Shown: positions 25,768-35,617 of the stretch, in pieces
Layout: the number at the start of each line of letters is the position of its first letter
Position numbering within the stretch: the stretch's first letter is position 1
Assembly: GCA_014896295.1 (NCBI GenBank)
Contig: JADBKR010000006.1
Location: forward strand, 1 to 64,000
Origin: Limnochordaceae bacterium
GTDB lineage: Bacteria; Bacillota; Limnochordia; Limnochordales; Geochordaceae
DNA length: 64,000 nt
Direction: 5' to 3'
Notes under the pieces: generated by a model
Database searches by the model: none
What the model was told of the DNA's origin: nothing
Seen by the model: the letters and a program-made list of their open reading frames with translations, nothing else
Position numbers and translations under genes: made by a program

Positions 25768-27054
25768 ATGCAGCAGGCGTCGGAGCGGGTCATGAGATGG
25801 GCACGGATGGTTGGAGCGTCGGCAGCAGTGGGGCTGGCTTTGAATATGTTGGGCGCAGCGGCCTCGGCCGCCGAGCAGAAGGTCGTGAAGATCGGTCTCG
25901 CCCAGGATTTCACGCGTGTATACACCTTCGTTTCATCAGAGTACGCCCAGGGGGAGCAGGATTACCTGGAGCTGGTCAATCTTCAGGGCGGCGTCGGCGG
26001 CTATCAGTTCGAGGCGCTGGTGACCGACATGGGCAACGAACCCCAGCGCGGGATCGAAGCGTACGAGCGCTTTCACCGCCAGGGAGCCATTCTTTTCGAT
26101 TTCCTCAGCACGCCGGTATCGCGCGCGGTCGTGCCCAGGGCGTTGGAAGACAAGGTGGTGGTCATCACTCCCTTCCACGGGCGGGCCGATGCCACCGACG
26201 GGAAGACGTTTCCCTATGTCTTCCCGTTGATGGCGACATACTGGTCGCAGGCCACCATCATTGTGGACTATATCCGCCAGCAGGAGGGGGCCAACCTCGA
26301 GGGCAAGCGCCTGGCATTCGTGCACATCGACTCTCCGTTCGGCCGGGAGCCCATCCCCGTGATGCAGACGCTGAGCCAGCGCCTGGGCTTTCAGCTCGGC
26401 CTCTTCCCTTATCCGTCCCCCGGGTCCGAGCAGTCGGGTACCTGGACGCAGGTCCGCCGGTTTCGCCCGGACTGGATCGTGCTTTGGGGGGCCGGTACCG
26501 GGCAGCCCGTGTCCGTGAAGGAGGCTTTGCGCAACGGGTTCCGCCCCGACCGGATCATCTCGGTGGTGTGGTTGGCGGAAAAGGACATGCAGGTAGTGGG
26601 GGCTTCGCAAGCTCGTGGCGTCCTTCGGTTTGAGGGGGCCGTTCCCGGGCAGTCGCCGAAGATCATCCAGGCGATCAAGGCGGAGGTGTACGAAAAGGCG
26701 GGGCGCGGGCACGGCGACCGGGCCATCGTAGGCACTACGTACTACAACTACGGCGTGGCCGCCATGGCCGCCGTCGTGGAAGCCGTACGGATTGCCCTGC
26801 GGCGCTTCGGCGAGCCGCTTACCGCGGACAAGTTGCGACAGGGCCTGGAAGCGCTCAGCCGGTTCGACGCCGACGGCCTCATGGCACCCATCACGATCAC
26901 CCCGTCGGACCACGAGGGCGGGGGCGTGGGGCGCATCGCACGATGGGACGGCTCCCAATGGGTGCCGGTGACCGGCTGGACCAGCGCGTATCGCGACGTC
27001 GTGTGGGACATGGTGACGCAGTCGGCCGAAGAGTTCCGCCGTTCAGGGACGTAG
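25768..27054 (+). CDS. LIV-type periplasmic/extracellular substrate-binding protein
   Basis: A 428-residue binding protein of the type 1 periplasmic fold (Peripla_BP_6). A signal peptide (residues about 1-33, ending GAAASAA) precedes VVKIGLAQDFTRVYTFVSSE. Conserved stretches are NLQGGVGGYQFEALVTDMGN and DWIVLWGAGTGQP. The open frame extends far upstream inside livM, but GGGAGGTG 7 bases before the ATG at 25768 fixes the start. This subfamily is commonly found with AMP ligases and is thought to carry hydrophobic or aromatic acids rather than leucine. The substrate is inferred. Confidence 0.9.
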   Translation: MQQASERVMRWARMVGASAAVGLALNMLGAAASAAEQKVVKIGLAQDFTRVYTFVSSEYAQGEQDYLELVNLQGGVGGYQFEALVTDMGNEPQRGIEAYERFHRQGAILFDFLSTPVSRAVVPRALEDKVVVITPFHGRADATDGKTFPYVFPLMATYWSQATIIVDYIRQQEGANLEGKRLAFVHIDSPFGREPIPVMQTLSQRLGFQLGLFPYPSPGSEQSGTWTQVRRFRPDWIVLWGAGTGQPVSVKEALRNGFRPDRIISVVWLAEKDMQVVGASQARGVLRFEGAVPGQSPKIIQAIKAEVYEKAGRGHGDRAIVGTTYYNYGVAAMAAVVEAVRIALRRFGEPLTADKLRQGLEALSRFDADGLMAPITITPSDHEGGGVGRIARWDGSQWVPVTGWTSAYRDVVWDMVTQSAEEFRRSGT

Positions 27055-27067
27055 GAAGAGGCCTTGC

Positions 27068-27865
27068 ATGGCGCCGGTTCTCCGCCTCACCGGGGTCGAG
27101 GTGATCTACGACAAGGTATTCCTGGCCGTGAAGGGCGTCTCCCTGGAGGTGCCCGAAGGCGGTATCGTGGCCCTCCTCGGAGCCAACGGGGCGGGGAAGA
27201 CCACCACGCTCAAGGCGGTCAGCGGACTGCTGGGCCCCGAGCGTGGGGAGGTCACCCGTGGGAGCGTCGAGTTCGCGGGCCAGGACGTGGGGAGCCTTCC
27301 GGCGCCGGCCCGCGTCCGGCTCGGGATCGTCCAGGTTCTGGAGGGACGGCGGGTCTTCGAGCACCTGACCCCCGAGGAAAACCTGCTCGCCGCCGCGGCC
27401 GCGCGGCACGGCGGCGACCGCAGCTCCACCGCGAAATGGCTCGAGACCGTGTACGACTACTTTCCCAGGCTCTACGAACGCCGGAGCGTGAAGGCTGGTT
27501 ATCTGTCCGGGGGCGAGCAACAGATGCTGGCCATCGGGCGAGCACTCGTGACGCGGCCCCGGCTGTTGATGCTCGACGAGCCAAGCCTTGGGCTTGCCCC
27601 CATCCTGGTCCGAGAGATCTTCTCCATCATCCGGCGCATCAACGTCGAACAGGGTGTGAGCGTTCTGCTCGTGGAACAAAACGCCATCGCTGCGCTGGAC
27701 CTGGTCTCCCACGCGTATCTGTTGGAAAACGGCCGGGTCGTCATGGACGGGCCGTCGCAGGCCCTCAAGGAGAACCCTGACATCCAGGAGTTTTACCTGG
27801 GGGGACACGGCAAGAGTTACCATGAGGTCAAGCATTACCGCCGACGCAAGCGCTGGCTGACCTGA
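27068..27865 (+). CDS. livF: Branched-chain-type ABC transporter ATPase (LivF)
   Basis: A 265-residue ATPase, second of the LIV pair. Walker A LLGANGAGKTTTLKAVSGLL, Q-loop VQVLEGRRVF, signature YLSGGEQQMLAIGRALVTRP, Walker B LLMLDEPSLGLAP and switch region VLLVEQN are all present. The C-terminal tail (YLGGHGKSYHEVKHYRRRKR) is longer and more basic than in E. coli LivF, a feature seen in LivF proteins of ligase-containing clusters. The gene follows the binding protein by 13 bases. Confidence 0.93.
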   Translation: MAPVLRLTGVEVIYDKVFLAVKGVSLEVPEGGIVALLGANGAGKTTTLKAVSGLLGPERGEVTRGSVEFAGQDVGSLPAPARVRLGIVQVLEGRRVFEHLTPEENLLAAAAARHGGDRSSTAKWLETVYDYFPRLYERRSVKAGYLSGGEQQMLAIGRALVTRPRLLMLDEPSLGLAPILVREIFSIIRRINVEQGVSVLLVEQNAIAALDLVSHAYLLENGRVVMDGPSQALKENPDIQEFYLGGHGKSYHEVKHYRRRKRWLT

Positions 27866-27904
27866 GTGTCGCTGTAGGAAGCCGGCCAGGAGGCAGGTGC
27901 TGCG

Positions 27905-29155
27905 GTGTCGACTTACATACCTGAACCGCCGGGCGAGGCGGGAGTCAGAGCGTTCTTGGAGCAGGCGTATCGCGACGTCATGGCCGTACGGGAGCTTTTC
28001 GAACGGGCCGGCGTCGCTCCCTCTGGGGGCCTTTCTGTGGCCGCCTTGCTGCAACGGTTGCCCGTCACGTCCAAGGACGAGCTCCGAGAGAAGCAACGCA
28101 CCAGGCCGCCCTTCGGTGGATGGGTGCGGGAAGACTTGCGCGACGTGGCCCGGGTCTTCGTATCGCCTGGGCCGATATACAACGTGGAAGGGCGCCGCGT
28201 TGACGACTGGGGGGCCCAGGAGGCGCTGCAGGCCGCGGGGTTCGCGGCGGGAGACCTGGTTCTCAACACCTTCACGTACCACCTGAGCCCGGCTTCGTTC
28301 ATCGTGGAAGGGGGCCTGCGAGCGCTCGGCGCGACGGTCATCCCGGCCGGCACCGGATCCAAGGCGGACCTGGTACGGCTGCTGCTGCACTTGCCGGTGA
28401 CAGCCTTTGCAGGGGTGCCGAGCTATCTCAAGGCCCTCTTGGACGAAGCGGCCGCGGGGGACGGCAACGGCCGGAGCAGGCTTTCCTTGCGCAAGGCCTG
28501 GTTCACCGCGGAAGGGCTCCCAGGAGCGCTACGGCAGCACTTCCAGGACGTGTGGGGAATCGAAGCTTTCCAGGGGTACGGCACGGCCGAACTCGGTATC
28601 GTGGCGTACGAGTGCCGCGAGCGGGACGGGTTGCACCTGGGAAGCCAGGTCGTCGTCGAACTGCTCGACCCGCAAACCCGGCAGCCCGTGCCGGATGGCG
28701 AAGTGGGCGAGGTGGTGGTGACGTCGCTCCGGCCGGCCTATCCGCTGGTCCGGCTCGCCACCGGCGACCTTTCCCGCCTGATCACCCAACCGTGCTCCTG
28801 TGGCCGCCGCTCGCCCAGGCTGGCCGGCGTGCTGGGGAGGGTGGGCTCCGGTGTGAAGGTGCGCGGTATGTTCGTCTACCCCCACCAAGTCGAGGAGCTT
28901 GCGCGGTACGTCGCCGGCGCTGCCCGGGTCGTCGCGACGGTGGAGCGGGTGGATTTCCGGGATTCGCTCATGCTGGAGGTCGAAGCCCAGCCGGCCGGGG
29001 CCGTGGCGTCAGCGCCCGGAAGTCTACCCGAGTTCGAGCGGGCCGTGAGCCAGATCGCGCGGGAACGGCTGCGCGTGCGGCCCGACGCCATCAGGGTGGT
29101 TCCCCCCGGTAGCCTGGAAGGGCGGCCTGCCCTCACCGATCGGCGGGCCGGGTGA
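27905..29155 (+). CDS. Phenylacetate-CoA ligase-like AMP-forming ligase (PaaK type)
   Basis: A 416-residue member of the PaaK branch of ANL enzymes, which forms aryl-CoA from an aromatic acid, CoA and ATP. Visible: LPVTSKDELREKQRTRPPFG near residue 48, AGTGSKADLVRLLLHLPVTA in place of the usual SSGTTG-like loop, FQGYGTAELGIVAYEC, and CSCGRRSPRLAGVLGRVGSG near residue 300, then KVRGMFVYPHQVEEL. AGGAGG lies 9 bases before the GTG start. It is shorter than the first ligase and from a different subfamily, so the operon has two distinct CoA-activating enzymes. Confidence 0.85.
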   Translation: MSTYIPEPPGEAGVRAFLEQAYRDVMAVRELFERAGVAPSGGLSVAALLQRLPVTSKDELREKQRTRPPFGGWVREDLRDVARVFVSPGPIYNVEGRRVDDWGAQEALQAAGFAAGDLVLNTFTYHLSPASFIVEGGLRALGATVIPAGTGSKADLVRLLLHLPVTAFAGVPSYLKALLDEAAAGDGNGRSRLSLRKAWFTAEGLPGALRQHFQDVWGIEAFQGYGTAELGIVAYECRERDGLHLGSQVVVELLDPQTRQPVPDGEVGEVVVTSLRPAYPLVRLATGDLSRLITQPCSCGRRSPRLAGVLGRVGSGVKVRGMFVYPHQVEELARYVAGAARVVATVERVDFRDSLMLEVEAQPAGAVASAPGSLPEFERAVSQIARERLRVRPDAIRVVPPGSLEGRPALTDRRAG

Positions 29156-29159
29156 TCCT

Positions 29160-29668
29160 TCACGGGATGGTTTCCGGGTATTGGGTGGCCAGGCGAAGCG
29201 CCGTCTCCACGGCTGTCTCCGGGTCGCCGACTCGCACGATGGGGTCTTGGAAGCCTTCTCGGCCGTGCCCGTCTTTGTCCAACCGCCAGGTCGAAAGGCC
29301 CACCACCGGAATCCCGAGCTTGAGGGCGAACGCGATCTCGCTCAGGGTCCCGTAGCTGCCGCCCACCGCGACGATGGCCTGCGCCGAACGCACCACGATG
29401 CTGTTGCGCGCCTCTCCCAAATTGGTCACGATGGGCACGTCGATGAAGGGGTTGGCCGACGACCGGTGAGCCCCGGGCAGGATGCCCACTGTGAGCCCCC
29501 CGGCCCGTTTGGCCCCGCGCGCCGCCGCCTCCATCACGCCGCCCATGCCTCCGCACACCAGCACGGCGCCGCGCCGGGCAAGGGCCTCGCCCACCGCTCC
29601 GCCAGCGCCGCCATCTCCGGGCCACACTCCTGCTCACCGATGACGCCGATGAACGGCCTTCTCGACAT
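29160..29668 (-). CDS. LOG/TIGR00725-family nucleotide-binding protein, frameshifted
   Basis: A Rossmann-fold protein of the lysine decarboxylase-like (LOG) superfamily. The N terminus reads MSRRPFIGVIGEQECGPEMA; after a frameshift near 29605 it continues VGEALARRGAVLVCGGMGGV, then ARGAKRAGGLTVGILPG and IVAVGGSYGTLSEIAFALKL. The GGMGGVMEAA and GG-GTLSE motifs are the family hallmarks. Restoring one G (GGAGGC instead of GGAGC) gives one continuous protein of about 169 residues. Its 3' end faces the ligase gene, 5 bases away. The break is likely a sequencing error; otherwise the gene is inactive. Confidence 0.75.
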
Positions 29669-29755
29669 GGACGCCAACCCCCAGAGCGACGAGCCAGGGC
29701 ATGCGGGAGTGCGAGGACGTGGCCGCCGTGCCCGCCGATCCGGGCGAGGCCGTTC

Positions 29756-30703
29756 TCACAGGCGGCGGGCCTGCGGCGCCTGGGGCAGCAAATCCTCGAC
29801 CTCCTGCAGTGCCGGGAACGATACCTGAGTCCCCATCCTGGTGACGGAGAGCGCTGCTGCCGCGTTGGCGAACACCACGGCCTGGGCCAGGGGCTCGCCC
29901 ATTCCGATACGGGCGGCCAGGGCCCCGATGAAGGCGTCGCCGGCACCCGTGGTGTCCACCGCCTTCACCGGGAAGGCCGGGAAAAACTGCGCGGCTTCGC
30001 CCGCCTCGCACAGCAGCGCTCCTCGCTCGCCCATGGTGATGACCACCGCCCGTGCCCCCCGTTCGAGCAAGCGGCGAGCCGCATCCCGCGCGCTCTCGGG
30101 GTCGTGGATCGCCACGCCGCTGAGCGTCTCGGCTTCTCCCTCGTTGGGCGCCAGGACGTCGCTCAGCTCGAAGAGCTCGTCCGGCATGGGCAGGGCCGGC
30201 GCCGGGTTGAGGATGGTCGTGCGGCCGTGCCTGCGGGCGAGCCGCAGCGCCTCGGCGGTGACCTCCACCGGCACCTCGAAGCCCCCTACCACCACGTCCG
30301 AGCCGGCGATCGCCGGCTCGGCCTGGCGGACTTCGGCCGGGGTGAGGCGGTAGCTTGCCCCCGGTACGATCGCGATGAGGTTGTGGCCCTCGTCGTCCAC
30401 GAAGATGGTCGCGACTCCAGAGGAAGCCTCATCGTCCCAGAAGACGTACCGGGTGTCCACGCCGTGCTTGCGGTAGTTGTCGATGGTGATCTGCCCGAAC
30501 GTGTCGCGGCCCAGCTTGGTCACCATGGTCACCTGCGCTCCGAGCCGGGCCGCCATCACGGCCTGGTTGGCCCCCTTGCCCCCGCAGCCCATGTGGAACC
30601 GATGCCCGATCAAGGTCTCTCCCATCCGGGGCATCCGGGGGATACGGGTGACGAGATCCGTGTTGGAGGTACCGACGACCAGGATCCGGGGTGGCTGGGG
30701 CAT
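29756..30703 (-). CDS. Ribokinase-type PfkB sugar kinase
   Basis: A 315-residue kinase. ILVVGTSNTDLVTRIPRMPR begins the fold, GCGGKGANQAVMAARLGAQV is the first PfkB signature and VKAVDTTGAGDAFIGALAAR the second, holding the anion hole and catalytic Asp. Length and motifs fit ribokinase, which phosphorylates D-ribose at O5. The ATG at 30703 has GGAGG only 3 bases upstream, with a second purine-rich stretch further out, so the start is slightly uncertain. It stands apart from a transporter here, though ribose could come from the nucleoside operon at 15.8-20.5 kb. Confidence 0.88.
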   Translation of the reverse strand: MPQPPRILVVGTSNTDLVTRIPRMPRMGETLIGHRFHMGCGGKGANQAVMAARLGAQVTMVTKLGRDTFGQITIDNYRKHGVDTRYVFWDDEASSGVATIFVDDEGHNLIAIVPGASYRLTPAEVRQAEPAIAGSDVVVGGFEVPVEVTAEALRLARRHGRTTILNPAPALPMPDELFELSDVLAPNEGEAETLSGVAIHDPESARDAARRLLERGARAVVITMGERGALLCEAGEAAQFFPAFPVKAVDTTGAGDAFIGALAARIGMGEPLAQAVVFANAAAALSVTRMGTQVSFPALQEVEDLLPQAPQARRL

Positions 30704-30798
30704 AGGCCTCCACTCTCTCCTCCTCGGCGCTACCACTTTGACACCGGAGACGGGCCTCCTGTCGCCCATGCCCCCGCGCTGGCGCACTCCGAGCCGGC

Positions 30799-32535
30799 TC
30801 ACGCGGCCTTCTCGACCTTGAAGCGTTTGACTGCCTCCAGCAGCTGGCCGGCCATCCGGGCCAGGGCCTCCACGGAGCCGGTCATGTGTTGCACGGCGGC
30901 GGACTGCTCCTCGGTCGTCGACGAGACCTCTTGCGCCCCCGCGGCGGCCTCCTGGGTGGCCGCCGCCATCGACGAGACGGCGTGCAGGGTCGAGTCGACC
31001 CGGTCGACGACCTCCTTCGCCACCTGTTGCACCGTCGCCGCCTGCCGGTCGAGCTCCTCGATCCGCTGCGCCATCGCGTCGAACGCCTTGCCGAGCTCCA
31101 GCGCCCCTGCCACGCCCTCCTCGGTCGTAGCCCGGGCCTGGTCCATGGCCTCCACCGCGACCCGGGTACGCTCCTGCACCTGGCCGATGAGCTGGGCGAT
31201 CCGCCCGGCGGCCTGCCGGGACTGCTCGGCCAGTTTGCGGACTTCCTCGGCGACCACGGCGAAGCCACGGCCCTGCTCTCCGGCCCGGGCCGCCTCGATG
31301 GCGGCGTTGAGCGCCAGGAGATTGGTCTGTTCGGCGATGCCGGTGATGACGTCCACGATCTGCCCGATCTGTGCGGAGTCGCGGCCCAGCTGGCTGATGG
31401 CCTCGGCCCCGCGCTCGACGCTGCTGGCCAGTGCCCGCATGCGTTCGTCGGTGTGGGCGGCGGTCGTCCGGCCCTGGTCACGCAGAGCGCCCAGTTCGCC
31501 GGAGAGCTGCGATAGCACCTGGGCCGCCTGCACGGCGGCCTGCGCGGCCGAGCCCATCTGCTGGGCGTCTTTGCCCGCGAGTTCTGCCTGGTGGGCGAGG
31601 TCTCCCACCGAGCGGGCCATCTGGTTGACCGTGTCCGCTACCTGCTGCACGCTTTGCCCGACCTGGCGGGCCGTGGCGGAGAGCTCCTGGCTGGATCCCG
31701 CCAGCTGCCGGGCGCCCGCCGCCACCGACGCGACCAGGCCCCGAAGGCTCTCCGTCGCCTTTCGTACGCTCTCGATGGCCCGGCCCACCTCGTCTCCGGC
31801 GCGGTACGACGGTTGCTGGGTCAGGTCGCCCTCCGCCAGGCTGGCCACCGAGTGCACCAGGACGGTGAGAGGCCGGGCGATGGTGGTGTGGGCGACCCAC
31901 AGGGTGAGCGCCGCCACCACGAGGGCGGCTGCCACGGCGATCAGCAGCAACTGCTGGAAGCGCCCGGCCCGGGTGCGAGCGCCGCCGACCGCCGCCGCCA
32001 CGGCGCCGTGGTTGGCCGTGAGCAGCTGATCGAGGTGTTGGCGAATGCGCACCTCGATGTGACCCAGCTGTTCTGCGTACGAGCGAAGGGCGGCGGCCCC
32101 GCCGGCGTCCAGCGTGCCGGCATCCATGTAGGCTTTGACCGCCTCCTTGAGCTGGGACCAGTCGCCGGCGATCCGGTCGAGGCTGACCTGCTCGTCTTCG
32201 CCATGCCGCCCGCTGCGGTAGTGCTCCATCGCCTTTTCGAACTGCTGCATGAGCCGGTCGACGTCGGAGGCTGCCTCCGCCCTGGCCGCGTCGGTGGAGG
32301 CCAGGCTGTAGGTAAGCAGGGAGCCGTCGATGCTGGCGAGCGACTCGGCCATGGCGTAGGCATCTTCCAGGCTCGCGACGCTCACGCTCTGGAGGTCTGC
32401 CATGTTTCCCGTGAGTTGCCGCATGCCGACGAATCCCGTGACGCCCACGGCCACCGTGAGGAGGAAGGAGACCAACGCGACGATGGAGAGTTTCGCGACG
32501 ACCCGCCGGTCTCGGAGCCCGCGCATGGATGCCAT
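30799..32535 (-). CDS. Methyl-accepting chemotaxis protein
   Basis: A 578-residue membrane chemoreceptor. Residues about 14-36 are the first helix, about 37-190 a four-helix-bundle-type sensor domain, about 193-215 the second helix, then a HAMP domain ([20 protein letters not shown]). The cytoplasmic signalling tip [20 protein letters not shown], then [18 protein letters not shown], is highly conserved and contacts CheA/CheW. A lone chemoreceptor here implies that a chemotaxis system exists elsewhere. GAAAGG precedes the ATG. It is divergent from the P1 peptidase with about 240 bp between them. Confidence 0.94.
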   Translation of the reverse strand: MASMRGLRDRRVVAKLSIVALVSFLLTVAVGVTGFVGMRQLTGNMADLQSVSVASLEDAYAMAESLASIDGSLLTYSLASTDAARAEAASDVDRLMQQFEKAMEHYRSGRHGEDEQVSLDRIAGDWSQLKEAVKAYMDAGTLDAGGAAALRSYAEQLGHIEVRIRQHLDQLLTANHGAVAAAVGGARTRAGRFQQLLLIAVAAALVVAALTLWVAHTTIARPLTVLVHSVASLAEGDLTQQPSYRAGDEVGRAIESVRKATESLRGLVASVAAGARQLAGSSQELSATARQVGQSVQQVADTVNQMARSVGDLAHQAELAGKDAQQMGSAAQAAVQAAQVLSQLSGELGALRDQGRTTAAHTDERMRALASSVERGAEAISQLGRDSAQIGQIVDVITGIAEQTNLLALNAAIEAARAGEQGRGFAVVAEEVRKLAEQSRQAAGRIAQLIGQVQERTRVAVEAMDQARATTEEGVAGALELGKAFDAMAQRIEELDRQAATVQQVAKEVVDRVDSTLHAVSSMAAATQEAAAGAQEVSSTTEEQSAAVQHMTGSVEALARMAGQLLEAVKRFKVEKAA

Positions 32536-32773
32536 CTACCTTTCTGCCGGGATGCAGCGATCTGTACCGCGATTGGTTGCTGCTCGCACCGGAGAACCGG
32601 CCTTGGCGCCGGATCCGGCCTCCGTCTTTGTGTCGGCCGGGGGTTGACGGGACCTGAGGCGACCGAAGGAGGGGCTCGACGGGTGGCAGCCGCAGGGAGC
32701 AGGAGGCAGCCTGCACGTGCCCAACTTCCCTGCTCTGGCGGTGCCATCAGGCAGGACAGAGGAGGGCGCTCGC

Positions 32774-33913
32774 ATGGGCAACGGCAGGCCGAGGGCGCGG
32801 GAGTGGGGGCTGAGGCTCGGGGTGCTGCCGCCCGGCCCTCGCAACGCCATCACCGACGTCGAGGGCGTGGCGGTGGGGCACACGACCCTCTGGATGGGGG
32901 AGGGGCCGCTGGTCGAGGGGGTGGGGCCGGTCCGGACCGGCGTGACGGTGATCCTGCCCCACCGCGGCAACCTGTACCTCGAGAAGGTGCCGGCCGCCCA
33001 GTTTACCTTCAACGGGTACGGCAAGGCGACGGGGCTTGCGCAGATCGACGAGACGGGGACGCTCGAGAGCCCGATCGCCGTCACCAGCACCCTCAACGTG
33101 GCGCGGGTGGCCGACGCGCTGGTCAGCCATTGCCTGGAGCAAAACCCCGGCGTGGGCCGGGTGCTCGGCACGTTCAGCCCGCTGGTGGCGGAGATCTACG
33201 ACGGGTTCCTGAGCGATGCCCGGGGGCGGCACGTGCGGGAGGAACACGTCCGGGAGGCGATCCGGTCGGCCTCCACGGGGCCCGTGGAGGAGGGGTGCGT
33301 GGGCGCCGGCACGGGGGCGATGGCGTTCGGGTGGAAGGGCGGCGTCGGCACGTCCTCCCGGGTGCTCCCGGCAAGCCACGGCGGGTGGACGGTGGGAAGC
33401 CTCGTGGTCACCAACTTCGCTGGGGTGCTGACCATCCAGGGTTTGCCGGTAGGGCCGCTTCTGGGCCACATGCCGCTCGACCTGCCCGCGAGCGAGGCGG
33501 ACGCCCAGCCCCATGAGGGAGGCTCGGTGATCGTGGTGCTGGCCACCGACGCACCCTTGTCGCCTCGCAACCTGCATCGCCTGGCACGCCGGGGGGTCAT
33601 AGGATTGGCCCGGACGGGCTTTTTCGGCACGCACACGAGCGGCGACTTCGTCCTCGCCTTCTCCACCGCCGTTCGCATCCCCCATGCGGCGCGCCTTCCG
33701 AGCGGGCAGGAGTCCCTCGTCCTGCCGGGTACCGGCGAGGTGCGCAACGAGGCCACATCGGCGCTTTTCCTGGCAGCTGCGGAGGCGACGGAAGAGGCCG
33801 TACTCAACGCGCTCTTCCGGGCGACCACCGTAGTCGGCCGGGACGGCCACCGGGCCGAGGCGCTCGACCTGGAGAAGCTCCGGGAGCTGCTGGGTACCCT
33901 CGTGTCTCGGTAG
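32774..33913 (+). CDS. P1-family (DmpA/BapA-like) aminopeptidase
   Basis: A 379-residue Ntn-type hydrolase precursor. Members cut themselves before a Ser or Thr to form alpha and beta chains and then release N-terminal residues, including D-amino acids or beta-amino acids. Here the motif HEGGSVIVVLATDAPL puts the cut between Gly250 and Ser251, the same position as in DmpA. Other family segments are RNAITDVEGVAVGHTTL near the start and GCVGAGTGAMAFGWKGGVGT. GAGGAGG lies 8 bases before the ATG at 32774. No signal peptide is visible, so it is probably cytosolic. Confidence 0.9.
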   Translation: MGNGRPRAREWGLRLGVLPPGPRNAITDVEGVAVGHTTLWMGEGPLVEGVGPVRTGVTVILPHRGNLYLEKVPAAQFTFNGYGKATGLAQIDETGTLESPIAVTSTLNVARVADALVSHCLEQNPGVGRVLGTFSPLVAEIYDGFLSDARGRHVREEHVREAIRSASTGPVEEGCVGAGTGAMAFGWKGGVGTSSRVLPASHGGWTVGSLVVTNFAGVLTIQGLPVGPLLGHMPLDLPASEADAQPHEGGSVIVVLATDAPLSPRNLHRLARRGVIGLARTGFFGTHTSGDFVLAFSTAVRIPHAARLPSGQESLVLPGTGEVRNEATSALFLAAAEATEEAVLNALFRATTVVGRDGHRAEALDLEKLRELLGTLVSR

Positions 33914-33939
33914 AGGGGGTGCCGGTGCCGGAGAAAGCG

Positions 33940-33959
33940 CCCGGCGACCCCTCGCCGGG
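33940..33959. terminator. Hairpin between convergent genes
   Basis: CCCGGCGA-CCCC-TCGCCGGG is a perfect 8-bp stem between the convergent P1 peptidase and WrbA genes. It has no T-run, so it may act as a bidirectional, Rho-aided or RNA-stabilising element. Confidence 0.5.
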
Positions 33960-33961
33960 GG

Positions 33962-34603
33962 TCAGTTGACGTCGACGTGGGCTTCGGCCCGCCGCCCGGC
34001 CATCACCCAGCGGGTGACCTGCGTGACCCGCTCGGCCAGGTGGCGCAGGGCGGCTCTGGCGGCATCGCTCAGGGGCGGCTCACCTCGGTTGGCCGTCCAG
34101 CTTGCGCCGTACGGGTTGCCGCCGGCCGCGAAGACCCGGGGGTCGGTGTATCCGGGGCTCACCACGATGCATCCCCAGTGGTACAAGACGTTGTAGAGGG
34201 CGAGCAGCGTCGACTCCTGACCTCCGTGGGGATTGGACGCGCTGGTGAATCCGGCCGCTACCTTGTTGGCGAGCCTGCCCTGCGCCCAAAGCGGCCCCGT
34301 GCTGTCCATGAACTGCTTGAGCTGCGACGCTACGTTGCCGTAGCGGGTCGGCGTGCCGAAAAGGTAGGCGTCTGCCCACTCGAGGTCGTCGAGACTGGCC
34401 AGGGTCACGCCCGAAGTGGCCTCGACGTGGGCCTTCCAGGCAGGGTTTTGCGCAATCGCCTCGGGCGGGGCGAGTTCGGCCACCCGCCGCAACCGCACCT
34501 CGGCTCCTGCCTCCCGGGCGCCGGCCTCCAGTTCTCGGGCCATCCGGTACACGGTGCCCGTCGCGCTGTAGTAAACGACCGCAATCTTGGGTGCCTGTGC
34601 CAT
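33962..34603 (-). CDS. wrbA: NAD(P)H:quinone oxidoreductase, WrbA family
   Basis: A 213-residue flavodoxin-like enzyme that reduces quinones by two electrons using FMN and NAD(P)H. The FMN phosphate loop VVYYSATGTVYRMARELEAG is at residues 9-28. FGTPTRYGNVASQLKQFMDS and FTSASNPHGGQESTLLALYN are the WrbA-type flavin and tetramer contacts. Length is close to the usual 200. A -10-like TATACT lies at 34642-34647 on the same strand. It is convergent with the peptidase and divergent from the SIS gene. Confidence 0.92.
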   Translation of the reverse strand: MAQAPKIAVVYYSATGTVYRMARELEAGAREAGAEVRLRRVAELAPPEAIAQNPAWKAHVEATSGVTLASLDDLEWADAYLFGTPTRYGNVASQLKQFMDSTGPLWAQGRLANKVAAGFTSASNPHGGQESTLLALYNVLYHWGCIVVSPGYTDPRVFAAGGNPYGASWTANRGEPPLSDAARAALRHLAERVTQVTRWVMAGRRAEAHVDVN

Positions 34604-34718
34604 GGTTCTCTTCGATGCTCCCCTTCCTGCGAGGCGCAGATAGTATAGCCGCGTCCTGCCGGAAGGTGGGGGCCATCCTGTGCAAGCTCGCCGGCCCGCG
34701 GCGGGCGACGACCCCAGG

Positions 34719-34724
34719 TATAAT
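34719..34724 (+). promoter_or_regulatory. -10 box of the SIS-domain gene
   Basis: A perfect TATAAT 40 bases before the ATG of the SIS-domain gene. No good -35 box is visible at 17 bases, so only the -10 is supported. Confidence 0.45.
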
Positions 34725-34763
34725 CGGCAGGGGGCGGCCAGCCCCGCCAGGGAGGTCTCCGCC

Positions 34764-35527
34764 ATGCTCGCACAGCAGTACCTGCTCGAAGTGGAAAAGG
34801 TGATGCGCCACATCCGGGAGACTCAGCTCTCCGCGGTCTTGCAGGTGGCGCCGAAGATCGTGGAACACATGGGCGATACGGGCACGCTTTTCGTATTCGG
34901 CGCCTCGCACTCTTCCATGATCGCCCAGGAGGTCTACTACCGGGCGGGCGGCCTTGCCACCGTGAAGGCGCTCTTGCGCCCGGGCTGATGCTCGACCAGC
35001 AGCCGGTCACGATGACGAGCGAGCTCGAGCGCCTGGAGGGCCTGGGCCGGATCGTCGTGCGTTCGCACGGCCTCGGCGCTCGAGACGTCCTGGTCGTCGT
35101 ATCCACCTCGGGGCGCAACGCCGTCCCGATCGACGCAGCGCTGGAGGCCAAGGAGCGCGGGGCCATGGTGGTCGCCCTCACGTCACTCCCCTACAGCCGT
35201 TCGGTGCCCTCCCGGCACAGTTCGTCGAAGCGGCTGTTCGAGGTGGCCGACGTGGTGCTCGATACCGGCACCCCGGCCGGGGATGCGGCCGTGGACGTCC
35301 CCGGTACGGGCAAGAAGATGGGGCCGTTGAGCACCGTGGCCGGCGTGCTCCTGATCAACCTGCTGATCCTTCAGGTCGTGGAGGAGCTCGTGGCGCGGGG
35401 CCGCAACCCTGCCATCCTCGTCAGCGGCAACCTCGACGGAGGTCACGAGGCCAACCTCGCCACCTACCGGCGCCTCGACTCGTCAGCCTTCTCGCATGGT
35501 GACGGGCCGGGACGGGTGGCTCGGTAG
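34764..35527 (+). CDS. SIS-domain sugar-phosphate-binding protein, frameshifted
   Basis: A protein of about 254 residues when one frameshift near 34975 is repaired. The first part (MLAQQYLLEVEKVMRHIRET, FVFGASHSSMIAQEVYYRAG, then a stop after RPG) runs into a second frame that begins PGLMLDQQPVTMTSELERLE and holds VLVVVSTSGRNAVPIDAALE, the SIS phosphosugar motif. Restoring one G (TTGGCGCCC) fuses them as APGLMLD, as in full-length relatives (UPF0309 type). GGGAGG precedes the ATG by 8 bases. The second half would otherwise lack its N-terminal part. It probably binds or isomerises a sugar phosphate. Confidence 0.78.
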
Positions 35528-35543
35528 GGTAAGGGCTGCCGGT

Positions 35544-35573
35544 GGTCGGAGGGGGGCGGGGCCCGACCTTTTT
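35544..35573 (+). terminator. Intrinsic terminator
   Basis: GGTCGG (35544-35549) pairs with CCGACC (35563-35568), followed by TTTTT. It lies just after the SIS-domain gene and faces the same way. Confidence 0.7.
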
Positions 35574-35617
35574 GGCAGGTCTGGCCCCTTTCCCCGTGCC
35601 ACACGGCCGGCCCGGCG

